Positions 17,390 to 27,515 are shown, counted from the stretch's first letter. The stretch is DNA of 64,000 nt from RBG-16-66-20 sp052386675 (GCA_052386675.1 JBQTJX010000043.1:62001-126000), one strand, 5' to 3'. Notes: generated by a model from the letters alone, not told the origin. A program made the numbers and translations.

Positions 17390-18600
17390 ACCTGGAACGG
17401 CCGGAGCTCACGCCCGCTTCTCCGCGGCAGTTCGCCGCCGACTTCAGCGGAACCACTGCCGCGAGCGCGCTGGTCGCGTTCATCTTCGCCGCCTCCGGGC
17501 CGGTGGCGGTGATCCTCGCCGTGGGCGCGCGCGGCGGCCTCTCCGAATCCGACCTCGCCTCGTGGATCTTCGGCTCGTTCTTCGTCAACGGCGTGCTCAG
17601 CGTCGCCTTTTGCGCGCTCTACCGGCAGCCGCTGGTGTTCTTCTGGTCCATTCCCGGCGCGGTGCTGGTCGGACCGGCGCTGGGGCACCTGTCGTTCCAG
17701 GAAGTGATCGGCGCCTACCTCGCGACCGGCGTGCTGATGCTCGTGCTGGGCCTGTCGGGATGGGTCAGGCGCGCAATGGAGGCGGTGCCGATGCCCATCG
17801 TCATGGGCATGGTGGCGGGCGTGTTCCTCAGGTTCGGCCTCGACCTGGTCTATGCCATGCGGGACGAATTCCTGGTCGCGGCGCCGATGGTGGCGGCGTT
17901 CCTCGTCCTCAGCGTCTGGCACGCGGCCGGGAAGCGCATCCCGCCGCTGATCGGCGCGCTGGCTGCCGGCGCCGTGGCCATCGCCGTGCTGGGCAAGTTC
18001 AATCCAGGGGCCGGCGCGCTGTTCGGCTTCGCGTCGCCCAACTTCTACGCGCCGGTGTTTTCCTGGCAGGCGATGGTGGAGCTGGTGGTGCCGCTCGCGA
18101 TCACGGTGCTGGTGGTGCAGAACGGGCAGGGCGTGGCGGTGCTCACCGCCGCGGGCCACAAGCCGCCCGTGAACGCGGTGGCCGCCGCCTGCGGCGCATG
18201 GTCGCTGCTGGTGGGCTTCGTGGGCACTGTGTCCACCTGCCTGACCGGGCCGGTGAACGCGATTATTTCGGCCTCGGGCGAGAAGCACCGCCATTACGCC
18301 GCGGGCATCGCCGTCGGCGTGCTCGCGCTCGCCTTCGGCGCGCTGTCGCCGTTCTTCACCCGGCTGCTGCTCGCCACACCCAAGGCCTTCATCGCCGCGC
18401 TGGCGGGCCTCGCCATGCTGCGCGTGCTGCAGACCGCGTTCAGCGTCTCTTTTGGCGGCAAGTTCACCCTGGGCGCGCTGGTCACCTTCCTGGTCACCGT
18501 GGCTGACGTGCCCATCCTCGGCATCGGCGCGGCGTTCTGGGGGCTGGTGTTCGGCTTCGCGGCGTCCTGGCTGCTCGAGCGCAAGGACTTCCAGAATTAG
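17386..18600 (+). CDS. BenE-family benzoate/aromatic acid permease
   Basis: A 404-residue permease of the BenE family (benzoate:H+ symporter type). Motifs include FIFAASGPVAVILAVGARGGLSESDLASWIFGSFFVNG, MPIVMGMVAGVFLRFGLDLV and PVNAIISASGEKHRHYAAGI. The TTG start at 17386 overlaps the dctM stop; no ATG is available before the first helix. A permease coupled to a TRAP system in one transcript suggests a locus for importing aromatic or related carboxylates, in line with the amidohydrolase opposite. Confidence 0.85.
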   Translation: MNLERPELTPASPRQFAADFSGTTAASALVAFIFAASGPVAVILAVGARGGLSESDLASWIFGSFFVNGVLSVAFCALYRQPLVFFWSIPGAVLVGPALGHLSFQEVIGAYLATGVLMLVLGLSGWVRRAMEAVPMPIVMGMVAGVFLRFGLDLVYAMRDEFLVAAPMVAAFLVLSVWHAAGKRIPPLIGALAAGAVAIAVLGKFNPGAGALFGFASPNFYAPVFSWQAMVELVVPLAITVLVVQNGQGVAVLTAAGHKPPVNAVAAACGAWSLLVGFVGTVSTCLTGPVNAIISASGEKHRHYAAGIAVGVLALAFGALSPFFTRLLLATPKAFIAALAGLAMLRVLQTAFSVSFGGKFTLGALVTFLVTVADVPILGIGAAFWGLVFGFAASWLLERKDFQN

Positions 18601-18621
18601 TCAGAAATAGGCAGCAGAAAT

Positions 18622-18667
18622 AGGGACAGTCCACGATTTCCGGCGCCGGAAATCGTGGACTGTCCCT
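18622..18667. repeat. REP-like perfect palindromic hairpin between convergent genes
   Basis: A 46-bp perfect inverted repeat without a spacer; each 23-base arm begins AGGGACAGTCCACGATTTCC. A T/C-rich stretch (GTTTTCCTGTTTTCCTGCTTTCC) follows, so it can act as a terminator for the BenE-like gene and, read from the other strand, for the DUF3500 gene. It shares 18 of 20 arm bases with the hairpin at 22290-22355, marking it as a dispersed REP-type element rather than a simple terminator. Confidence 0.75.
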
Positions 18668-18696
18668 GTTTTCCTGTTTTCCTGCTTTCCTGGTCT

Positions 18697-19737
<1,041 letters not shown>

Positions 19738-19761
19738 GTCTGGATGCTAACGTAAGCGGAT

Positions 19762-21672
19762 ATGCGCAAATTCCCCCTCCTCGCTGCCCTGCTGCTGGCT
19801 TTGGCCGCGTCCCTGGCGAGCGCCCCGGCGGTGCTCCGCGCCGCTCCAGTCGTGACGGAACACGTCGAGGCCGAACTGGTCCGCGGCGGAGCGGTACGCG
19901 CCGGCGAACCGTTCACGGCGGCGCTGCGCCTGAAGGCGATCCCGCACTGGCACACCTACTGGCGCAATCCCGGCGATTCCGGCCAGCCGACTGCGATCGA
20001 GTGGAAGCTGCCGCCCGGCTGGACCGCGGGCCCGATCCAGTGGCCCAGGCCCGAACGCCTGCCCATCGGACCGTTGCTGAATTTCGGCTACGAAGGCGAG
20101 GTGCTGCTGCTCACTGATATCACGGTGCCCGCGGGTGCCGCGGTTCCGGCGGAGTTGCCTGCGTTCGCCACCTGGCTGGTGTGCAACGAGTCGCGCTGCG
20201 TGCCGGAGGAGGCCGAGCTCCGGCTCGAGTTGTCCGGGCCGGCGCCCTGGACACGCGCCATCGAGCGCGTGCGAGAGGCGCTGCCGGTGAAGGCGGCGAC
20301 GCTGGGCGAATGGCGTCTCGCTGCGCGCGGCGAACCGGACAAGGTGGTGCTGCAGTTCACGCCGCCGCCGGCGTTCACGGTTGGCCGCCTCAGCTACTTC
20401 CCGTTCGACGAGGGCAGGATCCACAACCCCGGCGCGCAGGCGCTGACACGTGCGGGCGAGGGCTACGAGCTGGCGCTGCCGCGCTCGAAGCAGCCGGTCG
20501 GCGCGTTCACGCGGGTATCGGGACTGCTGGTGTCCGACCGGCATCCCCTTGCGGTGGAGATCAACGTCCCGGTGGCGGTGGCCGCTCCCTCGGGCGCCGC
20601 GCCCGGCCTCGCCGCCGCGCTGCTGTTCGCCTTCATCGGCGGCCTGATCCTCAATCTCATGCCCTGCGTGCTGCCGGTGCTGTCCATCAAGATCCTCGGA
20701 TTTGCAGGTGGCGCCCGCGAACCACGCGCGATGCGCGCGCACGGCGCGCTCTACGCGCTGGGCGTGGTGGTTTCATTCCTTGCCTTCGCCGGCCTGCTGG
20801 TCGCGTTGAAGTCGCTGGGCAGCGAGATTGGCTGGGGTTTCCAGTTGCAGTCACCGTGGTTCGTGGCGGGCCTCGCTTTGCTGTTCCTCGCGCTCGCGCT
20901 GAACCTCACGGGACTGTTCGAATTCGGCGCGCTGGTGCCCGCGCGGCTGGCGGGCGCCCAGCTGCGCCATCCGGGAGCCGACGCGTTTCTCACTGGCGTG
21001 CTTGCGGTGGCGGTGGCCTCGCCCTGCACGGCGCCGTTCATGGGCGCGGCGCTGGGCTACGCGCTCACCGAAGGCGCCGGCCCCGCGCTCGCGGTGTTCG
21101 CCGCGCTCGGGGTCGGCATGGCCTTGCCCTATGTCGTGTTGTCGTGGAATCCGGCCTGGCTGCGCTGGGTGCCGAAGCCCGGGCGCTGGATGATCCGCTT
21201 CAAGCAGGCGCTGGCCATTCCGTTGTACGCCACCGTGCTCTGGCTGGGTTGGGTGTTCGCGCTGCAGACCGGACTGCTGGCGGGTGACGCGCAGGCGAAG
21301 CAGGCGGGCGCCTGGGAGGCATGGTCGGAAGCGCGAGTGGAGGCGCTCACGGCGCAGGGCCGGCCGGTGTTCGTGGATTTCACCGCCGCCTGGTGCGTCA
21401 CCTGCCAGGTGAACAAGCAACTGGTGCTGCAGCGTCCGGACGCGGAGCGCCTGTTTCGCGAGCGCAAAGTGGCGCTGCTGCGCGCCGACTGGACCAGGCG
21501 CGATCCGGCCATCACCCGCGCGCTGGCCGCGCTGGGCCGCAACGGCGTGCCGGTCTACGTGGTCCATCGTCCCGGGCGCGAGCCCGAGCTCTTGCCTGAA
21601 ATATTGACCCACGACATCCTGTTAACCGCGTTGACCCCATCGTCCAAACCCGATTCCCGAAAGGTGCCCTGA
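19762..21672 (+). CDS. dsbD: Thiol:disulfide interchange protein DsbD/ScsB type
   Basis: Carries reducing power from cytoplasmic thioredoxin to the periplasm. 636 residues. After the signal peptide comes a periplasmic N-domain (~30-275) with a Cys pair in WLVCNESRCVPEEAEL. The eight-helix DsbD/CcdA core has one Cys each in NLMPCVLPVL and ASPCTAPFMGAALGYAL. The C-terminal thioredoxin domain has FVDFTAAWCVTCQVNKQL (~540-555). All three redox modules are present. It is followed after 1 base by the thioredoxin-like gene, a probable client. Confidence 0.92.
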   Translation: MRKFPLLAALLLALAASLASAPAVLRAAPVVTEHVEAELVRGGAVRAGEPFTAALRLKAIPHWHTYWRNPGDSGQPTAIEWKLPPGWTAGPIQWPRPERLPIGPLLNFGYEGEVLLLTDITVPAGAAVPAELPAFATWLVCNESRCVPEEAELRLELSGPAPWTRAIERVREALPVKAATLGEWRLAARGEPDKVVLQFTPPPAFTVGRLSYFPFDEGRIHNPGAQALTRAGEGYELALPRSKQPVGAFTRVSGLLVSDRHPLAVEINVPVAVAAPSGAAPGLAAALLFAFIGGLILNLMPCVLPVLSIKILGFAGGAREPRAMRAHGALYALGVVVSFLAFAGLLVALKSLGSEIGWGFQLQSPWFVAGLALLFLALALNLTGLFEFGALVPARLAGAQLRHPGADAFLTGVLAVAVASPCTAPFMGAALGYALTEGAGPALAVFAALGVGMALPYVVLSWNPAWLRWVPKPGRWMIRFKQALAIPLYATVLWLGWVFALQTGLLAGDAQAKQAGAWEAWSEARVEALTAQGRPVFVDFTAAWCVTCQVNKQLVLQRPDAERLFRERKVALLRADWTRRDPAITRALAALGRNGVPVYVVHRPGREPELLPEILTHDILLTALTPSSKPDSRKVP

Positions 21673-21673
21673 C

Positions 21674-22276
21674 ATGACCAAGATCCTCGGCAGCATCCTG
21701 ATTTCGCTGGCTTTTGCCTCCGGCCAGGCCGCAGCCGCACCGGCCGTGGGCCAGCCCGCACCCGATTTCACCCTGAGCGACGTGTCCGGCAAGCCGGTGA
21801 AGCTCTCGGACCAGAAGGGCAAGTTCGTGGTGCTGGAGTGGGTCAACCCGGAATGCCCCTACGTCCAGAAGCACTACAACAGCGCCAACATGCCCAACCT
21901 GCAGAAAGAGTTCGGCGCGAAGAGCGTGACCTGGCTCGCCATCAACTCCACGCGCCAGGGGCATTCGGAGTTCAAGAGCCCGGAGGAAATGACGGCCTGG
22001 ATGAAGAAGACGGGCGGCGCGCCCGCGGCGACGCTGCTCGACCGCGACAGCAAGGTGGGCAAGCTGTACGGCGCGGTCACCACGCCGCACATGTACGTCA
22101 TCGACCCCAAGGGCACGCTGGTGTATGTCGGCGCCATCGACGACAAGCGCTCCACGCGCGAGTCTGACGTGAAGACCGCGAAGAACTTCGTGCGCGTGGC
22201 GCTGGGCGAAGCGATGGCGGGCAAGCCGGTGTCCACCGCCAATACCAGCCCCTACGGATGCTCCATTAAATACTAG
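21674..22276 (+). CDS. Exported thioredoxin-like/redoxin protein
   Basis: A 200-residue periplasmic protein with signal peptide (MTKILGSILISLAFASGQAAA) and an AhpC/TSA-redoxin fold: VGQPAPDFTLSDVSGKPVKLSDQKGKFVVLEW. The active site is NPECPYVQKHYNS, with only one cysteine where thioredoxins have CxxC, so it may act as a peroxiredoxin-like or mixed-disulfide protein. A second Cys lies near the C-terminus (SPYGCSIKY) and could be the resolving thiol. It is coupled to dsbD, which may reduce it. Confidence 0.85.
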   Translation: MTKILGSILISLAFASGQAAAAPAVGQPAPDFTLSDVSGKPVKLSDQKGKFVVLEWVNPECPYVQKHYNSANMPNLQKEFGAKSVTWLAINSTRQGHSEFKSPEEMTAWMKKTGGAPAATLLDRDSKVGKLYGAVTTPHMYVIDPKGTLVYVGAIDDKRSTRESDVKTAKNFVRVALGEAMAGKPVSTANTSPYGCSIKY

Positions 22277-22280
22277 CCCG

Positions 22281-22357
22281 GAAATCAGAAAATCAGGGAC
22301 GGACCACGATTTCCGTGGATTTCCGTGGATGGAAAACGTGGTCCGTCCCTGATTTCC
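22281..22357. repeat. Second REP-like hairpin, between convergent genes
   Basis: Perfect 19-bp arms, AAATCAGGGACGGACCACG (22290-22308) and its complement (22337-22355), enclose two tandem copies of TTTCCGTGGA (22310-22319, 22320-22329). The arm core resembles the hairpin at 18622-18667. Sits between the convergent thioredoxin-like and acyl-AMP-ligase genes and can serve as a bidirectional terminator. The core GGGAC-N-GACCACG type is reminiscent of REPs spread by REP-associated tyrosine transposases; no such transposase is in the window. Confidence 0.7.
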
Positions 22358-22362
22358 ACTGT

Positions 22363-22382
22363 ATGTAACCGATCGGTTACAT
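22363..22382. repeat. 20-bp palindrome, copy 1
   Basis: ATGTAACCGATCGGTTACAT, perfectly self-complementary. It lies 6 bases beyond the REP-like hairpin and contains the stop codon of the minus-strand acyl-AMP-ligase fusion (TAA, 22379-22377). Identical copies are at 31639-31658 and 55716-55735. Confidence 0.85.
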
Positions 22383-25205
22383 CCGGGACTGGCCGGCGGC
22401 GAGGTCCGGCTCGCCGCAGTGCCTGAGGATCTCGGCGCGCACCTGGTCGCGCAGCGCCACTGCCGCCGCCCAGTCCGTGCCCTGCGGCGCGACGGGCTCG
22501 CATACCCGCACCGTGATCGCCGCCTTGCGCAGGTACCAGGTGCCGTCGCGCAGCACCGAGCGCACACCGCGCAACGCCACAGGCACCACCGGGATGCCCG
22601 CGGCGGCCGCGGCCTGGAAGGCGCCGGTGCGGAAGGCCATCAGGCCGGTATTGCGCGTGAGCGTGCCCTCCGGATACACGATGAGCGAGGCGCCGGCCTT
22701 GGCGGCCTCGACGAGTTCGCCGGCGTTCTCGGCGCTCTTCGCCACGTCGAAGCGCTCGACGAAGCGGGTGCCGAATCCGGCCAGCAGCCGGTGCATGAGC
22801 CAGCCGTCCTGGAACTCGCGCTTGGCGACGAAGGCCTGGCCGCGGTACTCCAGGAGCGCCAGCAGCACCAGCGGGTCGAGATAGCTGGTGTGGTTCACCG
22901 CCAGCACCACCGGCCGGTCGCGCGGGATGTTCTCCAGCCCGGTGGCCACCAGCGGGATGCCCGAGAGGCGAAAGAACCAGCGCGAGACGAAGCCGCCGAC
23001 CTTCCAGCAGGCAGCGACGGGCGCGAGCAGCGCGGCGAGGAGCGCGAACGGGAACAGCAGCCCGAACACCAGGTAGGCGCGCAGCGAGAACGCGAGTCCG
23101 CCAACAGCGCGCGCGCCGCGGCGCAACTGCGGCGCGGCGCCGGCCAGCACGAGGCGCGCGAACTGCAGCCACACCGCGCCGCCCGCCACCGCCTGCGGCC
23201 CGCGCTCGTAGAACTCGCGCGCGGCGACGCGGCGGATCTTGCCGCTGGAGGTCTTGGGCACCGTGGCCGGCGGCGCGAGCACGATGTCGTCCGCCGGCGC
23301 CCCGATCAGGCTGACCGCGAGGTCGTTGATCATGCGCTTCAGGTCATCGTGACGGGACGCGTCGCGGTCCTTCATCTCGGCCAGCACCACGACGCGTTCG
23401 GTCCCGCTCGCCGCGTCGCGGCTGCCGAATACGGCAACGCAGCCGCGCCGCACGCCGGCCAGGTCGCCCACCGCCTGCTCCAGTTCGTAGGGGCTGATGT
23501 TGCGACCGCCGCGGATGATGATGTCCTTCTCGCGGCCGGTGAGGAACAGGGTGCCGTCGGTGAGATAGGCGCGGTCGCCGGTGTTGACCCAGTCGCCGCT
23601 GCCGAACAGCGTCTTCGTCGCCTCCGGGTTGCGGTAGTAGCCCGAGGTGGACGAAGGGCCGCGGAACTGCAGCAGGCCTTCCTGCCGGTCGGGCAGTTCC
23701 AGGCCGGCCGCATCCACCACGCGGATGTCGTGGCCGGGAATCGGCGTCCCGCAGCCGATGACGATGAGGGGTGACGGGTCCGTTGGTTTTGCCTCTATTG
23801 CTTCTCCTGTGCGCGTGAAGCGCTCCCGGTCCAGGCGATCCGCGCGCCAGGGCGTGCCCGGCACGGTGATCGCCACGCCGACCGAGGACTCCGCCAGGCC
23901 GTAGGAGGGCGACAGGCAGTTCTTGCGCAGGCCCCACCTGGAAAAGCGCTGCTCGAACTGGACGATGGTGTCCGGGCTCACCGGCTCGGCGGCATTGAAG
24001 GCGAAGCGCCACGACGACAGGTCCAGGCCTTCCATGTCCTCGTCCGCGATCCGGCGCAGGCACAATTCGAAGGCGAAATTCGGACCCCCTGACATCGTGC
24101 CGCGGTGGCGATGGATGGCCCGCATCCAGCTTGCGGGCCGCGACAGGAACGCAAGCGGCGACATCAGCACCGTCGGGAAGCCGAGCACCAGCGAGGCGAA
24201 GTTGGCGCCGATGAGCCCAAGGTCGTGGTACAGGGGCAGCCAGCTGACGAACACGTCCTCCGGGTTGGCGTTCACCGCCGCACCCATGGCGCGCACGTTG
24301 GCCATGAGGTTGGCGTGCGACAGCACCACGCCTTTGGGGTTTCCTGTCGAGCCCGAGGTGTACTGCAGGAAGCCCATGTCCCCGGGCTTCGGGCGCACGC
24401 GCGTGAAGCCGGCGCTGCTCCCTTCCAGGTCGGCAGGAACGAGCACCGTGCGCAGCGATTCCACCTGCGCGCGCAGCAGGTAGGCGAGCGGCTTCGCCTC
24501 GGGCACCGTGACCATGATGGTCGCGCCGGCGCTCTTGAGGATCCCGACGTGGCGCGACATGTGGTCTTCGATGGTCGTCAGCCGCGCCGGCGGGTACAGC
24601 GGCACCGGCACGCCGCCAGCGAGCAGCGCGCCATAGAAGCAGAAGAGGTACGCCTTGCCGGTGGGCAGCATGATCGCCACCATCTGCCCCGGTTGCAGGC
24701 CGGCGCGGTTCAACTGCGCGGCGTAGCCCATGGCGCCGTCCCACAGCGCCTGGTAGCTGAGGGGGAACTCCTGCTGGTCCTCGTACATGAACACCGTGAG
24801 TCGGTCGGGCTGGCGTTCGACGTGGTATTCCAGCGCCTCGGTCAGCGTCGCCGCCTGCGCGTTGGTGGGTGCGGGCACGCCATGTGCCTGCACCAGGCTG
24901 GCGACGACGTTGTCCGCGGTCTTCGCTTCGTGGCCGACGCTGCCCAGCAGGAAGCGCAGCAGGTCGCGTGGCGACTCGCTGGTGGCGAGCGCCTGCTCGG
25001 GCAGGCTGGCGTTGAATGCCTTCTCGATGCGCAGCACCAGCTCGACGCGCGCCAGGCTGTCCAGGCCGAGGTCTTTCTCCAGCGAGGAATCGAGCGTAAC
25101 GTGGGACCGGTGCGGTTCGACGTGCGGGCGCGCTTCCTTCGCCACCACCGCGACCAGCGCGAGCAGCTGGTCGGCGTCGATGACCGGCTTGGCGACGGCG
25201 TTCAT
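22377..25205 (-). CDS. Fusion of acyl carrier domain, fatty acyl-AMP ligase and PlsC-type acyltransferase
   Basis: A 942-residue multidomain protein that would activate a fatty acid, load it on its own carrier and transfer it. Residues ~10-90 are an acyl carrier domain with the phosphopantetheine Ser50 in LGLDSLARVEL. Residues ~125-650 are a FAAL-type AMP-binding domain (YTSGSTGNPKGVVLSHANL, SPSYGLAESSVGV, WVNTGDRAYL, PKTSSGKIRR). A hydrophobic segment is at ~690-745. Residues ~755-915 form a PlsC acyltransferase with NHTSYLDP and YPEGTLTRN. It probably makes a membrane lipid or lipid-modified product. Monocistronic by spacing; its stop codon falls in a dispersed palindrome. Confidence 0.9.
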   Translation of the reverse strand: MNAVAKPVIDADQLLALVAVVAKEARPHVEPHRSHVTLDSSLEKDLGLDSLARVELVLRIEKAFNASLPEQALATSESPRDLLRFLLGSVGHEAKTADNVVASLVQAHGVPAPTNAQAATLTEALEYHVERQPDRLTVFMYEDQQEFPLSYQALWDGAMGYAAQLNRAGLQPGQMVAIMLPTGKAYLFCFYGALLAGGVPVPLYPPARLTTIEDHMSRHVGILKSAGATIMVTVPEAKPLAYLLRAQVESLRTVLVPADLEGSSAGFTRVRPKPGDMGFLQYTSGSTGNPKGVVLSHANLMANVRAMGAAVNANPEDVFVSWLPLYHDLGLIGANFASLVLGFPTVLMSPLAFLSRPASWMRAIHRHRGTMSGGPNFAFELCLRRIADEDMEGLDLSSWRFAFNAAEPVSPDTIVQFEQRFSRWGLRKNCLSPSYGLAESSVGVAITVPGTPWRADRLDRERFTRTGEAIEAKPTDPSPLIVIGCGTPIPGHDIRVVDAAGLELPDRQEGLLQFRGPSSTSGYYRNPEATKTLFGSGDWVNTGDRAYLTDGTLFLTGREKDIIIRGGRNISPYELEQAVGDLAGVRRGCVAVFGSRDAASGTERVVVLAEMKDRDASRHDDLKRMINDLAVSLIGAPADDIVLAPPATVPKTSSGKIRRVAAREFYERGPQAVAGGAVWLQFARLVLAGAAPQLRRGARAVGGLAFSLRAYLVFGLLFPFALLAALLAPVAACWKVGGFVSRWFFRLSGIPLVATGLENIPRDRPVVLAVNHTSYLDPLVLLALLEYRGQAFVAKREFQDGWLMHRLLAGFGTRFVERFDVAKSAENAGELVEAAKAGASLIVYPEGTLTRNTGLMAFRTGAFQAAAAAGIPVVPVALRGVRSVLRDGTWYLRKAAITVRVCEPVAPQGTDWAAAVALRDQVRAEILRHCGEPDLAAGQSRM

Positions 25206-25329
25206 GGGCGGGGTGAGTGTACACGCGGCCGGAAAGTGAAACGCGTGCGGTGCAGCAGGCGTCCGCGGCGCGCGCGTCCATTAGAATGAATGCGTTCCCA
25301 TTCCTGATCCGCTCCCGCCGCGAGGCCCG

Positions 25330-26700
25330 ATGGCGCCCGACCCGCTTTCCGCAGGGCCTTCTGCAGGCGTCCGCCTCGCGGGTTTCCTCGCCGCGTGCCG
25401 CTGGGAAGAACTTCCCGCCGCCGTGCGGCACGAGGCGAAGCGTTCGCTGCTCAACTACTTCGCCGTGGCGCTGGCCGGCAGCCGGCAGCCCGCGGCCGAC
25501 AAGGCGGCCGCCACGCTGGCGCCATTCTCCGGCGCGGCGCGGGCGCGCGTCATCGGCCGCAGCGAGCGCTTCGATACGCCCGGCGCCGCGTTCCTGAACG
25601 CGATGAACGCGAACGTGTTCGACTTCGACGACACCCATCCGGGCACGATCATCCATCCCACCGCGCCGGTGGCGCCCGCGCTGTTCGCGCATGCGGAATC
25701 CGACGGGCTTTCGGGCCGGGACCTCCTGCTGGCGTTTGTCCTCGGCGTGGAAGCGGAATGCCGCATCGGCAACGCCATGGCGCGCAGCCACTACCGGCGC
25801 GGCTGGCACATCACCTCCACCTGCGGCGTGTTCGGCGCCGCCGCGGCAATGGGCAGGGTGCTCGGGCTGGACGCGCGGCAGATGAACTGGGCCTTCGGCA
25901 ACGCCTCGGTGCAGGCCGGCGGCCTGGTGGAGACGCTGGGCACGATGGCCAAGAGCATCAGCGTCGGCAACGCGGCGCGTAACGGCATGCTGTCTGCGCT
26001 GCTCGCGCGGGAGGGCTTCTCCGGACCCGACCATCCGCTCGACGGCGCGCGCGGCTACCTGCGGGTCGCGGATGACGCCCCGGACTTCGAGGCGCTGACG
26101 CGCGGACTTGGGTCCACCTGGGAGCTGCTCTCCAATACCTACAAGCCCTATCCGTGCGGCGTGGTGCTCAACCCGGTGCTCGAGGCCTGCATCGATCTTT
26201 CCTCGGACCCCGGCCTTTCCCTGGGCGAGATCGAGCGAATCGAGATCGTCGGGCTGCCGCTGCTGCGCGAGCGCACCGACCGGCCCGGCGTGCGCAGCGG
26301 CCGCGAGGCGCAGGTGAGCGCGCAGCACGGCGTGCCCGTGGCGCTGTCGCGCGGCAAGGCTGGGCTGGAGGAATTCAGCGACGAGGCGGTGGCGGATCCC
26401 CGCCTGCGTGAACTGGGCGCGAAGGTCGCGTTCGTCGACGACGACAGCTACGCCGTCGATGCCGCGAAGGTGATCGTGCGCATGTCGAAGGGTCGCGTGC
26501 TGGAACGGCACGTGGCGCATGCGCGCGGCGGGATCGCGCGGCCGCTGTCCGACGCGGACCTGGAGAAAAAGCTCGCGGAACTGCTCCGCTTCAGCGGCGC
26601 GCGCCTCCACGCGCGGGCGCTCTGCGACGCCATCTGGGCGCTGGATGGCGCGGCGGACGCCGGCGCGGTGATGGCGCTCGCCTGTCCGGTCGCTGCGTGA
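25330..26700 (+). CDS. MmgE/PrpD family protein
   Basis: A 456-residue member of the MmgE/PrpD fold, which includes 2-methylcitrate dehydratase, cis-aconitate decarboxylase and related enzymes. Motifs include NANVFDFDDTHPGTIIHPTAPVAPAL, GVEAECRIG and KPYPCGVVLNP. The real substrate is not clear. It is coupled to an SDR gene (4-base overlap) and a Bug receptor, suggesting uptake and processing of one organic acid. The 124-base gap upstream (25206-25329) shows no clear regulatory motif beyond a short GTGTACAC palindrome. Confidence 0.85.
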   Translation: MAPDPLSAGPSAGVRLAGFLAACRWEELPAAVRHEAKRSLLNYFAVALAGSRQPAADKAAATLAPFSGAARARVIGRSERFDTPGAAFLNAMNANVFDFDDTHPGTIIHPTAPVAPALFAHAESDGLSGRDLLLAFVLGVEAECRIGNAMARSHYRRGWHITSTCGVFGAAAAMGRVLGLDARQMNWAFGNASVQAGGLVETLGTMAKSISVGNAARNGMLSALLAREGFSGPDHPLDGARGYLRVADDAPDFEALTRGLGSTWELLSNTYKPYPCGVVLNPVLEACIDLSSDPGLSLGEIERIEIVGLPLLRERTDRPGVRSGREAQVSAQHGVPVALSRGKAGLEEFSDEAVADPRLRELGAKVAFVDDDSYAVDAAKVIVRMSKGRVLERHVAHARGGIARPLSDADLEKKLAELLRFSGARLHARALCDAIWALDGAADAGAVMALACPVAA

Positions 26701-27470
26701 AAACCGCGCTCATCACGGGCTCGAGCGACGGGCTGGGGCTTGCGATTGCCGAGGCGCTGGCAGCCGCTGGATCCGACGTCGTGCTGCACGGACTCGCCCC
26801 CGAGGCGGAAGCAGCGCCGGCTTGCGCTCGCATCGAGGCCGCGCATGGGATCAAGGCTGCCTATGTGCGCAGCGATCTTTCCACCGATGCGGGCGTCGTG
26901 GCGCTGGCCGATGCGGCACGGACCGCGGTCGGCGGCATCGACATCCTCGTGAACAACGCCGTGGTCCGGCACTTCGGCCCGGTGGAGTCGCTTTCGCTGG
27001 AGGCGTGGCAGCGCGCCCTGGCCGTCAACCTGACCGCTGCGTTCCGGCTGGTCCAGCTCACGCTGCCCGGCATGCGCGAGCGCGGCTGGGGCCGGATCGT
27101 GAACCTGACCTCGGTGTACGGCAGCCGCGGCACCGCGAACCGGGCCGACTACGTGACGACCAAGACCGCGCTCATCGGCCTGACGCGTGCCGTCGCGATG
27201 GAAACCGTCGCCGCGGGGATCACCTGCAATGCCGTATGCCCGGGCACGGTGATGACGCCCGGAATCGATGTCCGGGTAAGGGAACTGATGGCGCAAGCCG
27301 GCCTCGTGCGCGAGGAAGCCGAGCGCCGTTTCCTCGAGGGCAAGCAGCCGACCGGGCGTTTCGTGAAGGCCGCCGACGTCGGCGCGCTGGTCGCGTTCCT
27401 GTGCGGCCCGGCCGCGCAGGACATCACCGGCGCAGTGCTGCCCATGGAGGGCGGCTGGCTGGCGGGCTAG
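26697..27470 (+). CDS. SDR-family oxidoreductase (3-hydroxybutyrate dehydrogenase-like)
   Basis: A 257-residue classical short-chain dehydrogenase from a GTG that overlaps the PrpD stop. Seen are the NAD motif TGSSDGLGLAIAEALA, NNAVVRHFGPVE, the catalytic Ser in VNLTSVYG and Tyr-x3-Lys in ADYVTTKTALIGLTR. The C-terminus, FLCGPAAQDITGAVLPMEGGW, resembles D-3-hydroxybutyrate dehydrogenases. Context with PrpD and a Bug receptor points to a hydroxy-acid substrate; the exact one is unknown. Confidence 0.87.
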   Translation: MKTALITGSSDGLGLAIAEALAAAGSDVVLHGLAPEAEAAPACARIEAAHGIKAAYVRSDLSTDAGVVALADAARTAVGGIDILVNNAVVRHFGPVESLSLEAWQRALAVNLTAAFRLVQLTLPGMRERGWGRIVNLTSVYGSRGTANRADYVTTKTALIGLTRAVAMETVAAGITCNAVCPGTVMTPGIDVRVRELMAQAGLVREEAERRFLEGKQPTGRFVKAADVGALVAFLCGPAAQDITGAVLPMEGGWLAG

Positions 27471-27515
27471 GACAATATCGAAGTGAAACCCAGGTCGACA
27501 ATTCAGGGAGTGGAC

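Noticed and set aside
25206..25329. Regulatory site in the gap between the fusion gene and PrpD
   Set aside because: Only a short GTGTACAC palindrome; too weak to annotate.
23344..26610. Open frame of over 1000 codons on the minus strand
   Set aside because: It spans two oppositely oriented real genes and has no recognisable motif; it is an antisense/alternate-frame artefact of high GC.
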